Assembly: GCF_004153445.1 (NCBI RefSeq)
Contig: NZ_SDQC01000001.1
Location: 1 to 64,000, forward strand
DNA: 64,000 nucleotides
From: Allopusillimonas soli
GTDB taxonomy: Bacteria; Pseudomonadota; Gammaproteobacteria; Burkholderiales; Burkholderiaceae_B
Reading direction: 5' to 3'
Part shown: in pieces, positions 53,881 through 63,439 of the stretch
Position numbering within the stretch: the first letter of the stretch is position 1
How the letters are laid out: each line of letters opens with the position of its first letter
The notes under the pieces: generated by a model
What the model saw: the letters and a program-made list of their open reading frames with translations, nothing else
Told to the model about the DNA's origin: nothing
The model's database searches: none
Program-made: the position numbers and the translations under genes

Positions 53881-54804
53881 CTACAACGAGGCGAGCGCCC
53901 TGATATGGGCGACCGCGCTGCGGCCCAGGGCGGACAGCGCATAGCCACCTTCCAGAAAGCTGACGACGCGCCCGCCGGCGGTTTGTCCGGCCAGGGCCAC
54001 AACCTGCTGCGTAATCCAGGAAAAATCGGCTTCCACCAAGCCAAGCTGGCCCATGTCGTCTTCACGATGACCATCGAAACCCGCGGAGATAAGCACAAGT
54101 TCAGGGCTGAATGCCCGAAGACGCGGCATCCAGAGATCGCTGACCACCTGCCGCAGCTCATCGCCCCGTGTATAGGCGTCGACGGGTATGTTTACCATAT
54201 TTTCCGGGCAGGGTCGGCGCCAGGTGCCCGGAAAGATGGAATTCTGAAAAAAACTGCACATGAGCACCCGGTCGTCTCCCGCGAACATATCTTCCGTGCC
54301 GTTGCCGTGATGCACGTCGAAATCGACGATGGCAACGCGCGACAGCCCGTGACTGTCCAGGGCGTACGCCGCAGCGACCGCCAGATTGTTGTAGAAGCAG
54401 AAACCCATGGCTTGCGCCGGACGCGCATGATGCCCGGGCGGACGAACGGCGCAGAAGGCGGTCTGGTGTGAGCCTCCCAGGACCGCGTCCACCGCGGCAA
54501 TGCCGGCGCCCGCCGCCACAGCGGCCGCTTCCAGCGTATGCGGATTCATGATGGTGTCCGCATCGATGGGAAAATATCCCTGTTTGGGCGCGTGTGAGCG
54601 TAGATAATCCAGATGCGCTGCAGTGTGTACACGCAACAGATCGGCCTCGGCGGCCACGGGCGCTTCGGCCTCGTCCAGGAAATCGAGCAAGCCGCTGGCC
54701 ACCAACTGGTCGTGGATGGCATCGAGGCGCGCCGGGCATTCCGGGTGCCAATCGCCCATTTCATGCAGCTTGCATGCCGGGTGGGTAATATAGAGTGTCT
54801 CCAT
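53881..54804 (-). CDS. Histone deacetylase-like amidohydrolase
   Basis: 307 residues of the arginase/deacetylase fold. Active-site motifs are complete: RPPGHHA (tandem histidines), DFDVHHGNGTED (zinc Asp/His), ISAGFDGH (zinc Asp) and FLEGGY. The start METLYITHPACKLHEMGDWHPE is family-like. Bacterial members deacetylate small substrates such as acetylated polyamines, or proteins. The ATG has no ribosome site; a -10-like CATAAT (54818-54813) stands eight bases before it, so the message may be nearly leaderless. Only five bases separate it from the first possible start of mltB, which is divergent. Confidence 0.92.
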   Translation of the reverse strand: METLYITHPACKLHEMGDWHPECPARLDAIHDQLVASGLLDFLDEAEAPVAAEADLLRVHTAAHLDYLRSHAPKQGYFPIDADTIMNPHTLEAAAVAAGAGIAAVDAVLGGSHQTAFCAVRPPGHHARPAQAMGFCFYNNLAVAAAYALDSHGLSRVAIVDFDVHHGNGTEDMFAGDDRVLMCSFFQNSIFPGTWRRPCPENMVNIPVDAYTRGDELRQVVSDLWMPRLRAFSPELVLISAGFDGHREDDMGQLGLVEADFSWITQQVVALAGQTAGGRVVSFLEGGYALSALGRSAVAHIRALASL

Positions 54805-54818
54805 AAAGGATGATTATG
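54805..54818 (-). promoter_or_regulatory. -10 element of the deacetylase-like gene inside mltB 5' end
   Basis: CATAAT (54818-54813 on the minus strand) would start transcription one or two bases before the ATG at 54804. The -35 is weak (TTGCGC, 18-base spacer). It overlaps the first codons of mltB. Confidence 0.35.
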
Positions 54819-55988
54819 TTCACACCCGTTCGTATTGCGCAAGCGGCCTCTGTTTTTCTCGTGCTGGCGGGCTGCGCCTCCCAACCCCACACCACGCTGT
54901 CGGACACGGCGCCCGCACAGCCTGCCCAGCCTCAGACAAGCGGCGCGCTGTCGCTGACGGCGCCACCCGAGCCGCCGTCCGTCCAGGCCGGTCAGTCGTT
55001 TGCCAATGGCGGGCCGCTGTTGCAGCCGGGCGGAACGCTGTCTCCCGAGCTCGAGGCCTTTGCGCGCGGCGTAGCCCGGACGCGCGGCGTGCCCCTGGCG
55101 CATGTCGAAAAACTGCTGCAGTCCGTTAGCTACAACGCAACGGCGGTGCGCCTCATGAAACCCAGCAAGCGCCGCATCCGGCGCAGTTGGACGGTCTATC
55201 GCAAGCGTTTCATCGAACCCGTGCGCATCGAGGCCGGGCAGCGCTTCTGGTCGGAAAACAAGGCATTTCTGGATGCCACGTCGCAGCAGTATGGCGTGCC
55301 ACCCTCCATCATCGTCGCCATCATCGGCGTGGAAACCATCTATGGACGCATCACGGGCAACTTCCGCGTGCTCGATGCGCTGGCCACCCTGGGTTTTCGC
55401 TATCCCGACGCATCCCGCCCGGAACGCAGCCAGATGTTCCGCGATCAACTGGCGGACCTGATCCAGCTCGATTACGAAGGCAAGGTGGATGCCATGCAGG
55501 CAACAGGTTCTTATGCCGGCGCCATGGGCCTGCCCCAATTCATGCCGGGGAGTCTGATGCGTTTCGCCGCCGATGGCGATGGAGACGGCCACATCGATGT
55601 GCTCAACAGCACGCGCGATGCGATCGCTTCCGTGGCCCGCTTCCTGCGCGTGCATGGATGGGTACCCGGCCTGCCGGTATTTGCACCGGCCACGTTGCCG
55701 CGCGACCCCGCCGGCTTGGTGGACGGTGGGCTGCAGCCCACCCTGAGCTGGGCAACGCTACAGTCGCACGGTGCGGTCATCTCGCCCCATGCCGGCAATA
55801 CGGCCTGGACTGCCTACAAGCTGGGTGTGGTGGACTTGGTGGACGAATCACGCAACCAGGCGGAATATCGCCTGGGCACGCCGAATTTCTTTGCCATCAC
55901 GCAGTACAACCACAGCTATTTCTATGCCACTTCGGTTGCAGATCTGGCACGCATTCTTGCCGACAACATGGGCTATGGATGGCCCTGA
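54816..55988 (+). CDS. mltB: Lytic murein transglycosylase B
   Basis: 390 residues from ATG 54816, with AAGGA six bases upstream; an ATG at 54810 is too close to it. A lipoprotein signal ends in VLAGCAS (lipobox cysteine). The catalytic domain has IIGVETIYGRITGNFRVLDA with the catalytic glutamate, then SYAGAMGLPQFMPGSLMRFA, DGDGHIDVLNSTRDAI and NHSYFYATSVADLA. It cleaves peptidoglycan with formation of 1,6-anhydromuramic acid and is anchored to the outer membrane. Confidence 0.95.
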   Translation: MFTPVRIAQAASVFLVLAGCASQPHTTLSDTAPAQPAQPQTSGALSLTAPPEPPSVQAGQSFANGGPLLQPGGTLSPELEAFARGVARTRGVPLAHVEKLLQSVSYNATAVRLMKPSKRRIRRSWTVYRKRFIEPVRIEAGQRFWSENKAFLDATSQQYGVPPSIIVAIIGVETIYGRITGNFRVLDALATLGFRYPDASRPERSQMFRDQLADLIQLDYEGKVDAMQATGSYAGAMGLPQFMPGSLMRFAADGDGDGHIDVLNSTRDAIASVARFLRVHGWVPGLPVFAPATLPRDPAGLVDGGLQPTLSWATLQSHGAVISPHAGNTAWTAYKLGVVDLVDESRNQAEYRLGTPNFFAITQYNHSYFYATSVADLARILADNMGYGWP

Positions 55989-56082
55989 CCGCGCACCAGC
56001 GCTGCGGTGATCAAGGGTTTTCGTCCGAAGGCGGGGCCGGGCTGCATCACGGGCGCGCCGGCCCCCATGGACCAGGCGCCTG

Positions 56083-56988
56083 TCAGTTGAACACGCCTGT
56101 GGACAGATAGCGGTCGCCGCGATCGCACACAATGAAGGCGATCGTGGCGTTTTCGACACGCTGCGCCACGCGGGTGGCGGCAACCAGCGCACCCGCCGAC
56201 GAGATGCCGCCGAATATGCCCTCTTCGGCCGCCAGGCGGCGTGCCATGTCCTCGGCCTGCGATTGCTCGATCAGTTCGAACTCATCGACCTGGTCGGGAT
56301 GATAGATGCTTGGCTGATAGGCTTCGGGCCATTTGCGTATGCCCGGAATCTGGGAGCCTTCGGCCGGCTGAGCGCCCACCACACGAATATTCTTGTTGCG
56401 TCCGCGCAGATAGGTGCCCACGCCCATGATGGTGCCGGTCGTGCCCATGGCGCTGACGAAATGCGTGATGGCGCCATCCGTTTGCGCCCAAAGCTCTGGG
56501 CCGGTGGTTTCGACATGGGCGCGCGGGTTGTCGGCGTTGGCGAATTGATCGAGCACCCTGCCCTTGCCTTCGGACTGCATCTTCATGGCCAGGTCGCGCG
56601 CGTACTCCATGCCGCCTTGCTTGGCGGGCGTAAGAATGAGTTCCGCGCCGTAGGCCGTCATGGAAGCGCGGCGCTCGACTGAAAGGTTGTCGGGCATGAT
56701 GAGCACCATCTTGTAGCCACGTATGGCTGCGGTCATGGCCAGTGCAATGCCCGTGTTGCCGCTGGTGGCTTCGATGAGCGTATCGCCGGGCTTGATCTCG
56801 CCGCGTTCCTCGGCGCAGCGTATCATGGAACTGGCGGCCCTGTCCTTGACGGAACCGGCAGGATTGTTACCTTCGAGCTTGGCGAGAATGACATTGCCGC
56901 GCGGTTCGCCGAACTCTCCTGGGATGCGTTGCAAGCGGACCAAGGGCGTGGCGCCGATGGTGTCTTCGATAGTGGGATATTTTTTCAT
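56083..56988 (-). CDS. cysM: Cysteine synthase B
   Basis: 301 residues from ATG 56988 (MKKYPTIEDTIGATPLVRL). The PLP lysine is in NNPAGSVKDRAA, the substrate loop is EATSGNTGIALAM, and GTTGTIMGVG binds the phosphate. AQPAEGSQIPGIRKW is typical of CysM, which can use thiosulfate as well as sulfide with O-acetylserine. Convergent with mltB; the 94-base gap contains a GC-rich imperfect hairpin but no clear terminator. Confidence 0.95.
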   Translation of the reverse strand: MKKYPTIEDTIGATPLVRLQRIPGEFGEPRGNVILAKLEGNNPAGSVKDRAASSMIRCAEERGEIKPGDTLIEATSGNTGIALAMTAAIRGYKMVLIMPDNLSVERRASMTAYGAELILTPAKQGGMEYARDLAMKMQSEGKGRVLDQFANADNPRAHVETTGPELWAQTDGAITHFVSAMGTTGTIMGVGTYLRGRNKNIRVVGAQPAEGSQIPGIRKWPEAYQPSIYHPDQVDEFELIEQSQAEDMARRLAAEEGIFGGISSAGALVAATRVAQRVENATIAFIVCDRGDRYLSTGVFN

Positions 56989-57051
56989 GGGGAAAATCAT
57001 ACACCCATCTGAATTTCCGGATGGCGCCGCGCCGGCCTGGAAGGAAATTTC

Positions 57052-57474
57052 CTAGTCGCGCCGTGCCCATGCCGGTGCGGGATGCGCAGATTGGCCGCCT
57101 CGTGCCGCGCCGACGCGCAAACCCGACTGGGCCAGCGCCTTGGCCTTGCGGGGCCCTATGCCCCGGACACGATCGGAGAGGTCCTCCATAGACAGATAAG
57201 GCCCCGCGCGGCGCCGCTCCTGCACGATGATTTGCGCCATGCGCGGACCGATGCCGCGCACTGCCTGCAGTTGCTCCACGGTGGCGATATTGGCATCCAC
57301 GCCTTCCGCCTGCACGCGGGTCGCGGCGGCGGCAAGCAGGCCCAGGGCGGCGCCGAGCAGGCGCCTGCGCACGGGACTTGCGGTGTCGGCTTGCGCGTGG
57401 GCCGCTGGCGCGTGCGATGCCAGCGCGGCTGGCTCAAGAGGCTGTGCGACCGTGGCGTGGAGAAATGGATTCAT
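57052..57474 (-). CDS. ComEA-like helix-hairpin-helix protein
   Basis: 140 residues from ATG 57474 (MNPFLHATVAQPL); an in-frame start at 57516 is possible. An internal hydrophobic segment after paired arginines (RRRLLGAALGLLAAAATRVQA) looks like a signal or anchor. Two helix-hairpin-helix motifs follow: ANIATVEQLQAVRGIGPRMA and LSMEDLSDRVRGIGPRKAKA. Such proteins bind DNA non-specifically in the periplasm and serve in natural transformation, though many bacteria carry them for other purposes. Between hldD and cysM on the same strand. Confidence 0.82.
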   Translation of the reverse strand: MNPFLHATVAQPLEPAALASHAPAAHAQADTASPVRRRLLGAALGLLAAAATRVQAEGVDANIATVEQLQAVRGIGPRMAQIIVQERRRAGPYLSMEDLSDRVRGIGPRKAKALAQSGLRVGAARGGQSAHPAPAWARRD

Positions 57475-57585
57475 GACGAGGCTCCCAAAAGCTGGATGAA
57501 ACGAAGCCTTGATCATGCCCGCCAGGCATCAGGCGGGACAGCTGTCTGGAACGGGAGCGCCCATGGGTATTTCTACGCGACCCAC

Positions 57586-58581
57586 CTAGATCTGGCCGCG
57601 TGCAAGCAGCGCACGCGCATACTCAGCCACGCCACTCTGCACGTTGCGGAAGGGCTTGTCGTAGCCCGCCGCGCGCAGACTGGCCAGGTCGGCCTGGGTA
57701 TGGCTTTGATAGCGCCCCTTCAGGTCTTCAGGGAAGGGAATGTAGTGGATGAACTCCTGCTCGATCTGCTCCTGAAGAGACAGTGGCTCCTTCCCCTCGT
57801 GTTCGCGCAGCGTGTTGACGACGGTCTGGGCGACATCGTTGAAGGGCTGGGCCACGCCAGTGCCGCAGTTGAATATGCCCGATACCTGGGGATGATCGAG
57901 AAAATGCAGATTGACGTCGACCACGTCGTCGATATACACGAAATCACGCATCTGGCCACCGTCCGAATAGCCATCCCAGCCGCCAAAGAGGCGTACATGT
58001 CCTTCCGCGCGAAACTGGTTCATGTTGTGGAACGCCACAGAAGCCATGCGCCCCTTGTGCTGCTCCCGAGGTCCGTACACATTGAAGTAACGCAGGCCCA
58101 CCACGGGCGCGGCCAGATTGTCGAGATGACGGCGCAACACCTGATCGAACAGGAACTTGGAGTAGCCGTAGACGTTCAGCGGCGCCTCGTGCTCCGGCGA
58201 CTCGATATAGTTTGGCCCCGCTCCGTACACAGCCGCCGAAGAGGCATAAACGAGGGGCACCCGCGCAGCCTGGCAGTATCGGAACACTTCCAGTGTGTAG
58301 CGGTAATTGTTGTCGAGCATGTATTGGCCATTGCGCTCTGTGGTATCCGAACACGCACCTTCGTGAAAAATGGCCTCGATACCCGCCAACCGGCCTTCGT
58401 CCAGGTGCTTGCGGAACGCATCCTTGTCTTGATAATCCGCGATCTGGCTGTCCACAAGATTAACGAACTTATCGCCCTCGGTGAGATCGTCAACAACCAG
58501 GATGTCGGTATGGCCGCGCGCATTCAGCCCGCGCACGATATTGCTGCCGATAAAACCGGCGCCGCCGGTAACGATGATCAT
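57586..58581 (-). CDS. hldD: ADP-L-glycero-D-manno-heptose 6-epimerase
   Basis: 331 residues, short-chain dehydrogenase fold: [16 protein letters not shown] (NADP), the YGYSKFLFD catalytic Tyr-Lys pair, and [20 protein letters not shown]. It makes ADP-L-glycero-D-manno-heptose for the lipopolysaccharide inner core. Its ATG overlaps the hldE1 stop (ATGA). Confidence 0.96.
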   Translation of the reverse strand: MIIVTGGAGFIGSNIVRGLNARGHTDILVVDDLTEGDKFVNLVDSQIADYQDKDAFRKHLDEGRLAGIEAIFHEGACSDTTERNGQYMLDNNYRYTLEVFRYCQAARVPLVYASSAAVYGAGPNYIESPEHEAPLNVYGYSKFLFDQVLRRHLDNLAAPVVGLRYFNVYGPREQHKGRMASVAFHNMNQFRAEGHVRLFGGWDGYSDGGQMRDFVYIDDVVDVNLHFLDHPQVSGIFNCGTGVAQPFNDVAQTVVNTLREHEGKEPLSLQEQIEQEFIHYIPFPEDLKGRYQSHTQADLASLRAAGYDKPFRNVQSGVAEYARALLARGQI

Positions 58582-59507
58582 GAAAGTTCTCCTGCCGTAA
58601 CGATGGATGTGCCCAACTTGCCGACCACGATACCGCCAGCACGGTTGGCCCAGCGCATTGCATCCGTCCAGCCGAGCCCCGCGGCGCGCATGACGGCCAG
58701 CGTAGCCAGTACGGTGTCGCCCGCGCCGGATACATCAAAAACCTCATGGGCATACGCATCCACATGCTCGCGACCTGCCGCGGTAAACAATGTCATGCCC
58801 TGCTCGGAACGGGTCACAAGCAGCGCTTCGAGTTCAAGATGCTCACGCAGCGCCTGCGCGCGCTGCATGAGTTCGTTTTCGTCCTGCCAACGGCCCACAG
58901 CCTCCTGCATTTCCGCGCGATTGGGCGTAATGAGGGTCGCACCGTGGTAGCGCTGGTAAAGGTGGCCTTTCGGATCCACCAGTATGGGTACGCCGGCGTC
59001 ACGCGCGGCGGCGATCAGCGCCTGCACGCCGCCCAGGGCGCCTTTTGCATAGTCGGACAGCACAAGAAGATCGTGCTGAGCCAGCAGTTCGCGTGCACGC
59101 GCCTCGATCCGGGACAGGCAGGAGGCATCGGGCCCCTCTTCGAAGTCCACGCGCAGCAACTGCTGCTGGCGCCCAAGCACACGCATCTTGAGCGTGGTGG
59201 GTGTGGCTGGATCCTGGACCAAGCAGGCAATGATGCCCGCCTCGTTCGCCATGCGCTCGACTTCCGCGCCGGCCTCGTCGGCGCCCACCACGCCAAGCAG
59301 GCTAGCCTGGGCGCCCAACGCCACGATATTCCGCGCCACGTTGGCTGCGCCGCCAAGCCGGTCTTCCCGGCGCATGACCCGTACGACAGGCACGGGCGCC
59401 TCGGGGGAAATGCGCTCCACCTCGCCAAACCAGTAGCGATCGACCATGATGTCGCCTGCCACCAGAATGCGTGCGGCGCGGACAGCCGATGTCGGAAAAG
59501 GCATCAT
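58578..59507 (-). CDS. rfaE1: D-glycero-beta-D-manno-heptose-7-phosphate kinase (HldE kinase part only)
   Basis: 309 residues from ATG 59507, overlapping the lapB stop; a second ATG follows at 59504. PfkB-type sugar kinase: [16 protein letters not shown] near the N-terminus and [18 protein letters not shown] with the catalytic aspartate near the end. The nucleotidyltransferase half of the fused E. coli HldE is missing, so a separate RfaE2 must exist elsewhere. It phosphorylates heptose-7-phosphate at position 1 before the epimerase step. Confidence 0.95.
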   Translation of the reverse strand: MMPFPTSAVRAARILVAGDIMVDRYWFGEVERISPEAPVPVVRVMRREDRLGGAANVARNIVALGAQASLLGVVGADEAGAEVERMANEAGIIACLVQDPATPTTLKMRVLGRQQQLLRVDFEEGPDASCLSRIEARARELLAQHDLLVLSDYAKGALGGVQALIAAARDAGVPILVDPKGHLYQRYHGATLITPNRAEMQEAVGRWQDENELMQRAQALREHLELEALLVTRSEQGMTLFTAAGREHVDAYAHEVFDVSGAGDTVLATLAVMRAAGLGWTDAMRWANRAGGIVVGKLGTSIVTAGELS

Positions 59508-60781
59508 TTGAGCTCCTCGAGACGCCTGGGTTGATAGGTTTCCCAGGCATTGCAGCCCGGACATTGCCAATAGAAATGCCGAGCCTCGAAGCCGCACACA
59601 TTGCAAGCATAGCGGTCAAGCCGCTGTGTATGGCGATGAATGAGCGACCGCAGCAAACCCAGGTCGGCGCCGCTGGCCTGTTCGCCAAACGGTACGCCGC
59701 CGGGCAGCGAGGCAGGCGTGGCTGATTTCGCGTCGCCCCCCTGTCCTTCGGCCTGGCCATCGCGCGTTGCCAGCTCTGCTTCGAGCAGCCGGTCCAGGCC
59801 GAGCAAGGTAGGATGCGCGCGCAGCGACTCCCTGGCAAAAGCCCAGGCGGGTCCGAGACCCTGCTGGGTCCGCAGCTCACGAAAAACCACGTTGAAAGTA
59901 TCCAGTGAAGGATAGCGCTGATAATGCGTCATCAACAGCGAAAGCCCCTCCTGTTGCTGCCCTAGGCGCCGGTAACTCTCCAGCAGCGACGGGGCCACCA
60001 GACTGGCATACTCGGGCGCGATATCCAGGACACTGGCGAGATAGGCACGCTCGGCCTCGGGTTTGCCATCCATGCGCGCCAACTGGGCGCGCAGCATGGC
60101 AATGCGGGCCTCGGAAGCCTGTCCCGCCTTCTGGCCTCGCAGCGGAGCCGCCGCATGATCGGCCGCATCCAAAGCGGCGCCGGCCGCATCAAGCCTGGGC
60201 GGGTTCGCGGACAGGGCCGCCACCGCCTGCTCGCACTGGTAGTGAGCCAACTGCGGCACCGGCTCGTCGACCAAGGCGCGCAGCTTCTTGACGGCCTCGA
60301 TCGCGCGCGGCCAGTCATGCTCGGATTCGTAGATGCGGATCAAGGCGCGTACCGCCGGGACGGCAAAGCGGGTGTCCAGCACCTGTTCGTAGGCCTGCTC
60401 GGCCCGATCCAGCATCCCCGCCTTCAGATAATCTTGCGCCAGCTCGTGCTGCGCGCTTTCGCGGTCGGCGTGCGGCAGGTCGGCGCGCGAAAGCAGGCTT
60501 TGGTGCACGCGTATGGCACGCTCCATTTCGCCGCGTCGGCGAAACAGGCTACCCAGGGCAAAGTGCAGCTCGGTTGTTTCAGGATCGAGCTTGGCCACTT
60601 CGACAAAAGCGTCAATGGCGCGGTCGGGCTCCTCGTTGAGAAGGAAATTCAGACCCTTGAAATATGAGTTGGGCAGAGTCCGTGTCTCAGACAGCATCTG
60701 CCTGATGTCCACGCGCGAGGCTATCCACCCCAGCGCGAAGACCAGCGGTACGAATATCAGCCACCAGGTTTCGAAATCCAC
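59504..60781 (-). CDS. lapB: Lipopolysaccharide assembly protein LapB
   Basis: 425 residues. An N-terminal membrane helix (WWLIFVPLVFALGWIASRV), then about nine TPR repeats (for example LNFLLNEEPDRAIDAFVEVA and AQDYLKAGMLDRAEQAYEQV), and a C-terminal rubredoxin-like metal site from CNVCGF and CPGCNAW. A glycine/alanine-rich insert at about 350-375 precedes the metal domain. LapB presents LpxC to FtsH and so limits lipid A synthesis. Lies 20 bases after lapA. Confidence 0.95.
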   Translation of the reverse strand: MDFETWWLIFVPLVFALGWIASRVDIRQMLSETRTLPNSYFKGLNFLLNEEPDRAIDAFVEVAKLDPETTELHFALGSLFRRRGEMERAIRVHQSLLSRADLPHADRESAQHELAQDYLKAGMLDRAEQAYEQVLDTRFAVPAVRALIRIYESEHDWPRAIEAVKKLRALVDEPVPQLAHYQCEQAVAALSANPPRLDAAGAALDAADHAAAPLRGQKAGQASEARIAMLRAQLARMDGKPEAERAYLASVLDIAPEYASLVAPSLLESYRRLGQQQEGLSLLMTHYQRYPSLDTFNVVFRELRTQQGLGPAWAFARESLRAHPTLLGLDRLLEAELATRDGQAEGQGGDAKSATPASLPGGVPFGEQASGADLGLLRSLIHRHTQRLDRYACNVCGFEARHFYWQCPGCNAWETYQPRRLEELK

Positions 60782-60801
60782 AGATCCTGCTCCCGCCCCG
60801 T

Positions 60802-61128
60802 TCAGAGAGGCGCCATGGGCGCGACGGTCTCGGGCGCCATGGCCTCGGCCGGCGCAGCCGGCAGTTGCCGGTTCTTTTCCTCAAGCCGGGCAATATCGCG
60901 GCGCAGACGCGCCTTCTCGCGCCGAGCGCGCAGCACTGCCGGCGCCGCGATAAGCAGGCCCAAGGCGATGCCCAGCACAAATACCACCAGCATGACCACG
61001 ATGAGAGGCACATCGGTTACCACGTGTCCGGCGAAGAAATTGATGTCGACCGGGCCTGTGTTCTTCAGGGCAAACAACAGCACGATGATAAATACCACCA
61101 GCCGCAAGAGCCAGACGAGATAACGCAT
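60802..61128 (-). CDS. lapA: Lipopolysaccharide assembly protein LapA
   Basis: 108 residues from ATG 61128 (MRYLVWLLRLVVFII). Two membrane helices (about 4-22 and 40-65) around NTGPVDINFFAG, then a basic coiled coil (RARREKARLRRDIARLEEKN) and a proline/alanine tail. Partner of LapB. Confidence 0.93.
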   Translation of the reverse strand: MRYLVWLLRLVVFIIVLLFALKNTGPVDINFFAGHVVTDVPLIVVMLVVFVLGIALGLLIAAPAVLRARREKARLRRDIARLEEKNRQLPAAPAEAMAPETVAPMAPL

Positions 61129-61185
61129 GACGAAGCACTCCAATAAATCGGGAATCTGCTAATTGTAAGGGGAATCAGCAAAAAG

Positions 61186-61211
61186 ACAGGCCCTCGAGAA
61201 CGAGGGCCTGT
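61186..61211 (-). terminator. Terminator after ihfB
   Basis: ACAGGCCCTCG (61186-61196) and CGAGGGCCTGT (61201-61211) form an 11-base perfect stem with a four-base loop, followed on the minus strand by TCTTTTTG. It stands between ihfB and lapA, so lapA is transcribed by read-through or from its own promoter. Confidence 0.85.
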
Positions 61212-61249
61212 ATCGACTTGTGTACCAATGCGGGGGCAACGCGAAACAG

Positions 61250-61606
61250 CTAGCCGTGCATGATGTCGGCGTCGAGCTGGGAGCGGAAGGCGGTTTCATC
61301 CGACCCCTTCCGAACCTGCGCATCGTAGGCCGAATCCACACGCTCGCGCAATTCCTTGCCCGGCTTGAAGTGCGGCACCTGTTTTCCTGGCACCATCACC
61401 TTTTCGCCTGACTTGGGATTGCGACCGACACGCGGCAGCCGCTCGGACAAGGAAAAGCTGCCAAAACCGCGGATCTCGATACGTTGGCCGTTGGCAAGCG
61501 CCTGGGCCATGGCATCGAGCACCGTCTTGACGGCATAATCGATGTCGCGGGCGGCCAGCTGCGGATAGCGGCTGGCCAGACTCGCGATGAGTTCCGACTT
61601 GGTCAC
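61250..61606 (-). CDS. ihfB: Integration host factor beta subunit
   Basis: 118 residues. [17 protein letters not shown] at the start and the DNA-bending arm [18 protein letters not shown] with [26 protein letters not shown] are typical. The C-terminal 20 or so residues (after ELRERV) extend beyond the E. coli protein (94 residues), as is usual in Alcaligenaceae relatives (recalled, not checked). With IhfA it bends DNA at specific sites. Two bases after rpsA. Confidence 0.96.
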   Translation of the reverse strand: MTKSELIASLASRYPQLAARDIDYAVKTVLDAMAQALANGQRIEIRGFGSFSLSERLPRVGRNPKSGEKVMVPGKQVPHFKPGKELRERVDSAYDAQVRKGSDETAFRSQLDADIMHG

Positions 61607-61608
61607 AA

Positions 61609-63321
61609 TCAGTTGTCGCGCTGCTGGTCGAGCTTGGCCTTGAGCAGAGCGCCCAGGTTGGTCGTGCCCGACGAAGCGCTGGCTTCGGACATGCGTTGAA
61701 TGGTATCGGCGGTCTCTGCATTGTCGCGCGCCTTGATCGACAACTGGATCGAACGCGCCTTGCGGTCGATGTTGATGATCATGGCATCGACGGAATCGCC
61801 GACGTTCAACACGGTGGAGGCGTCCTCGACGCGGCCGGCGGAGATTTCCGAGGCGCGCAGATAGCCTTCCACGTCGACAGACAGCGTGACAACCGCGCCC
61901 TTGGCTTCGACAGACTTGATCGTGCCCTGCACCACGGCGCCCTTGTCGTAGGTGGCCACGTAGTTGTTGAACGGGTCGCCTTCAAGCTGCTTGATGCCCA
62001 ACGAGATGCGTTCCTTGTCGGTATCGATGCCAAGCACCACGGCGTCGATCTCGTCGCCCTTCTTGAAGTTGCGGACAGCCTCTTCGCCGGTTTCCGCCCA
62101 CGAGAGGTCGGAAAGGTGAACCAGGCCGTCGATGCCGCCAGGCAGGCCGACAAACACGCCAAAGTCGGTAATGGACTTGATCGCACCGTGAACCTTGTCA
62201 CCGCGCTTGAAGTTCGTGGCGAACTCTTCCCAAGGATTGGGACGGCACTGTTTCATGCCCAGCGAGATGCGGCGACGGTCTTCGTCGATTTCCAGGACCA
62301 TGACTTCGACCTCTTCGCCCAGCGTAACCACCTTGCGCGGATCGACGTTCTTGTTGGTCCAGTCCATTTCGGAGACGTGCACCAGGCCTTCGATGCCGGC
62401 CTCGACCTCGACGAACGCACCGTAGTCGGTAAGGTTGGTGACCTTGCCGAACAGGCGGGTGCCTTGCGGATAGCGGCGGGCCAGGCCGATCCAGGGATCT
62501 TCGCCCAGCTGCTTGACGCCCAGCGAGACACGGCTCTTTTCCTGGTCGAACTTGAGGACCTTGGCTTCGACTTCCTGGCCAACCTGCAGTACTTCGGAAG
62601 GATGGCGGACGCGGCGCCAGGCCATGTCGGTGATGTGCAGCAGGCCGTCGATGCCGCCCAGGTCGATAAACGCGCCGTAGTCGGTGATGTTCTTGACGAT
62701 GCCCTTGACCACCGCACCTTCGTGCAGCGTCTCGAGCAGCTTCTGGCGCTCTTCGCCCATGCTGGCTTCGAGCACAGCGCGGCGCGACAGCACGACGTTG
62801 TTGCGCTTGCGGTCGAGCTTGATGACCTTGAACTCGAGCGTCTTGCCCTCGTACGGGGTGGTGTCCTTGACGGGACGCAGGTCGACCAGCGAGCCGGGCA
62901 GGAAGGCGCGGATGCCGTTGGTCATGACCGTGAGGCCGCCCTTGACCTTGCCGGTGATGGTGCCATTGACCAGATCACCGGATTCGAGTGCCTGTTCGAG
63001 CTGCAGCCATGCCGAGAGGCGCTTGGCGCGATCGCGCGACAGGATGGTATCGCCGTAGCCGTTTTCGAGCGAGTCGATGGCGACCGAAACGAAATCGCCA
63101 GCTTCGACTTCAAGTTCGCCCTGGTCGTTCAGGAATTCTTCCAGGGGAATGAGGGCCTCGGACTTGAGGCCGGCGTTGACCACGACGAAGTTGTGATCGA
63201 TACGAACCACTTCGGCAGAAATGACTTCGCCGGACTTCATGTCCTGGCTCTTGATGCTTTCTGCGAAAAGGTCGGCGAAGCTTTCGCCGCCAGTGGGGTT
63301 GGAGGTTGCTATTGTGGACAT
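61609..63321 (-). CDS. rpsA: 30S ribosomal protein S1
   Basis: 570 residues from ATG 63321 ([19 protein letters not shown]); the frame upstream is not family-like. Six S1 RNA-binding repeats can be followed, for example [39 protein letters not shown] and [20 protein letters not shown]1 brings mRNA to the ribosome, which matters most for messages with structured leaders. Standard place between cmk and ihfB. Confidence 0.98.
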   Translation of the reverse strand: MSTIATSNPTGGESFADLFAESIKSQDMKSGEVISAEVVRIDHNFVVVNAGLKSEALIPLEEFLNDQGELEVEAGDFVSVAIDSLENGYGDTILSRDRAKRLSAWLQLEQALESGDLVNGTITGKVKGGLTVMTNGIRAFLPGSLVDLRPVKDTTPYEGKTLEFKVIKLDRKRNNVVLSRRAVLEASMGEERQKLLETLHEGAVVKGIVKNITDYGAFIDLGGIDGLLHITDMAWRRVRHPSEVLQVGQEVEAKVLKFDQEKSRVSLGVKQLGEDPWIGLARRYPQGTRLFGKVTNLTDYGAFVEVEAGIEGLVHVSEMDWTNKNVDPRKVVTLGEEVEVMVLEIDEDRRRISLGMKQCRPNPWEEFATNFKRGDKVHGAIKSITDFGVFVGLPGGIDGLVHLSDLSWAETGEEAVRNFKKGDEIDAVVLGIDTDKERISLGIKQLEGDPFNNYVATYDKGAVVQGTIKSVEAKGAVVTLSVDVEGYLRASEISAGRVEDASTVLNVGDSVDAMIINIDRKARSIQLSIKARDNAETADTIQRMSEASASSGTTNLGALLKAKLDQQRDN

Positions 63322-63439
63322 TACTGTATCCGTAGGCCGCAGTGGCCATTGATAAAAACACACCAGGGTGGGCAGGCCGCCCCAGCGGAGTGAAAAAAAT
63401 TCCGGCCCAGGAAATTACCGCGCCAGCGCGGTATCACTG

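Noticed and set aside
55187-56110. Second frame on the plus strand within mltB
   Set aside because: Low-likelihood composition (arginine, histidine and glycine-rich) and wholly within mltB.
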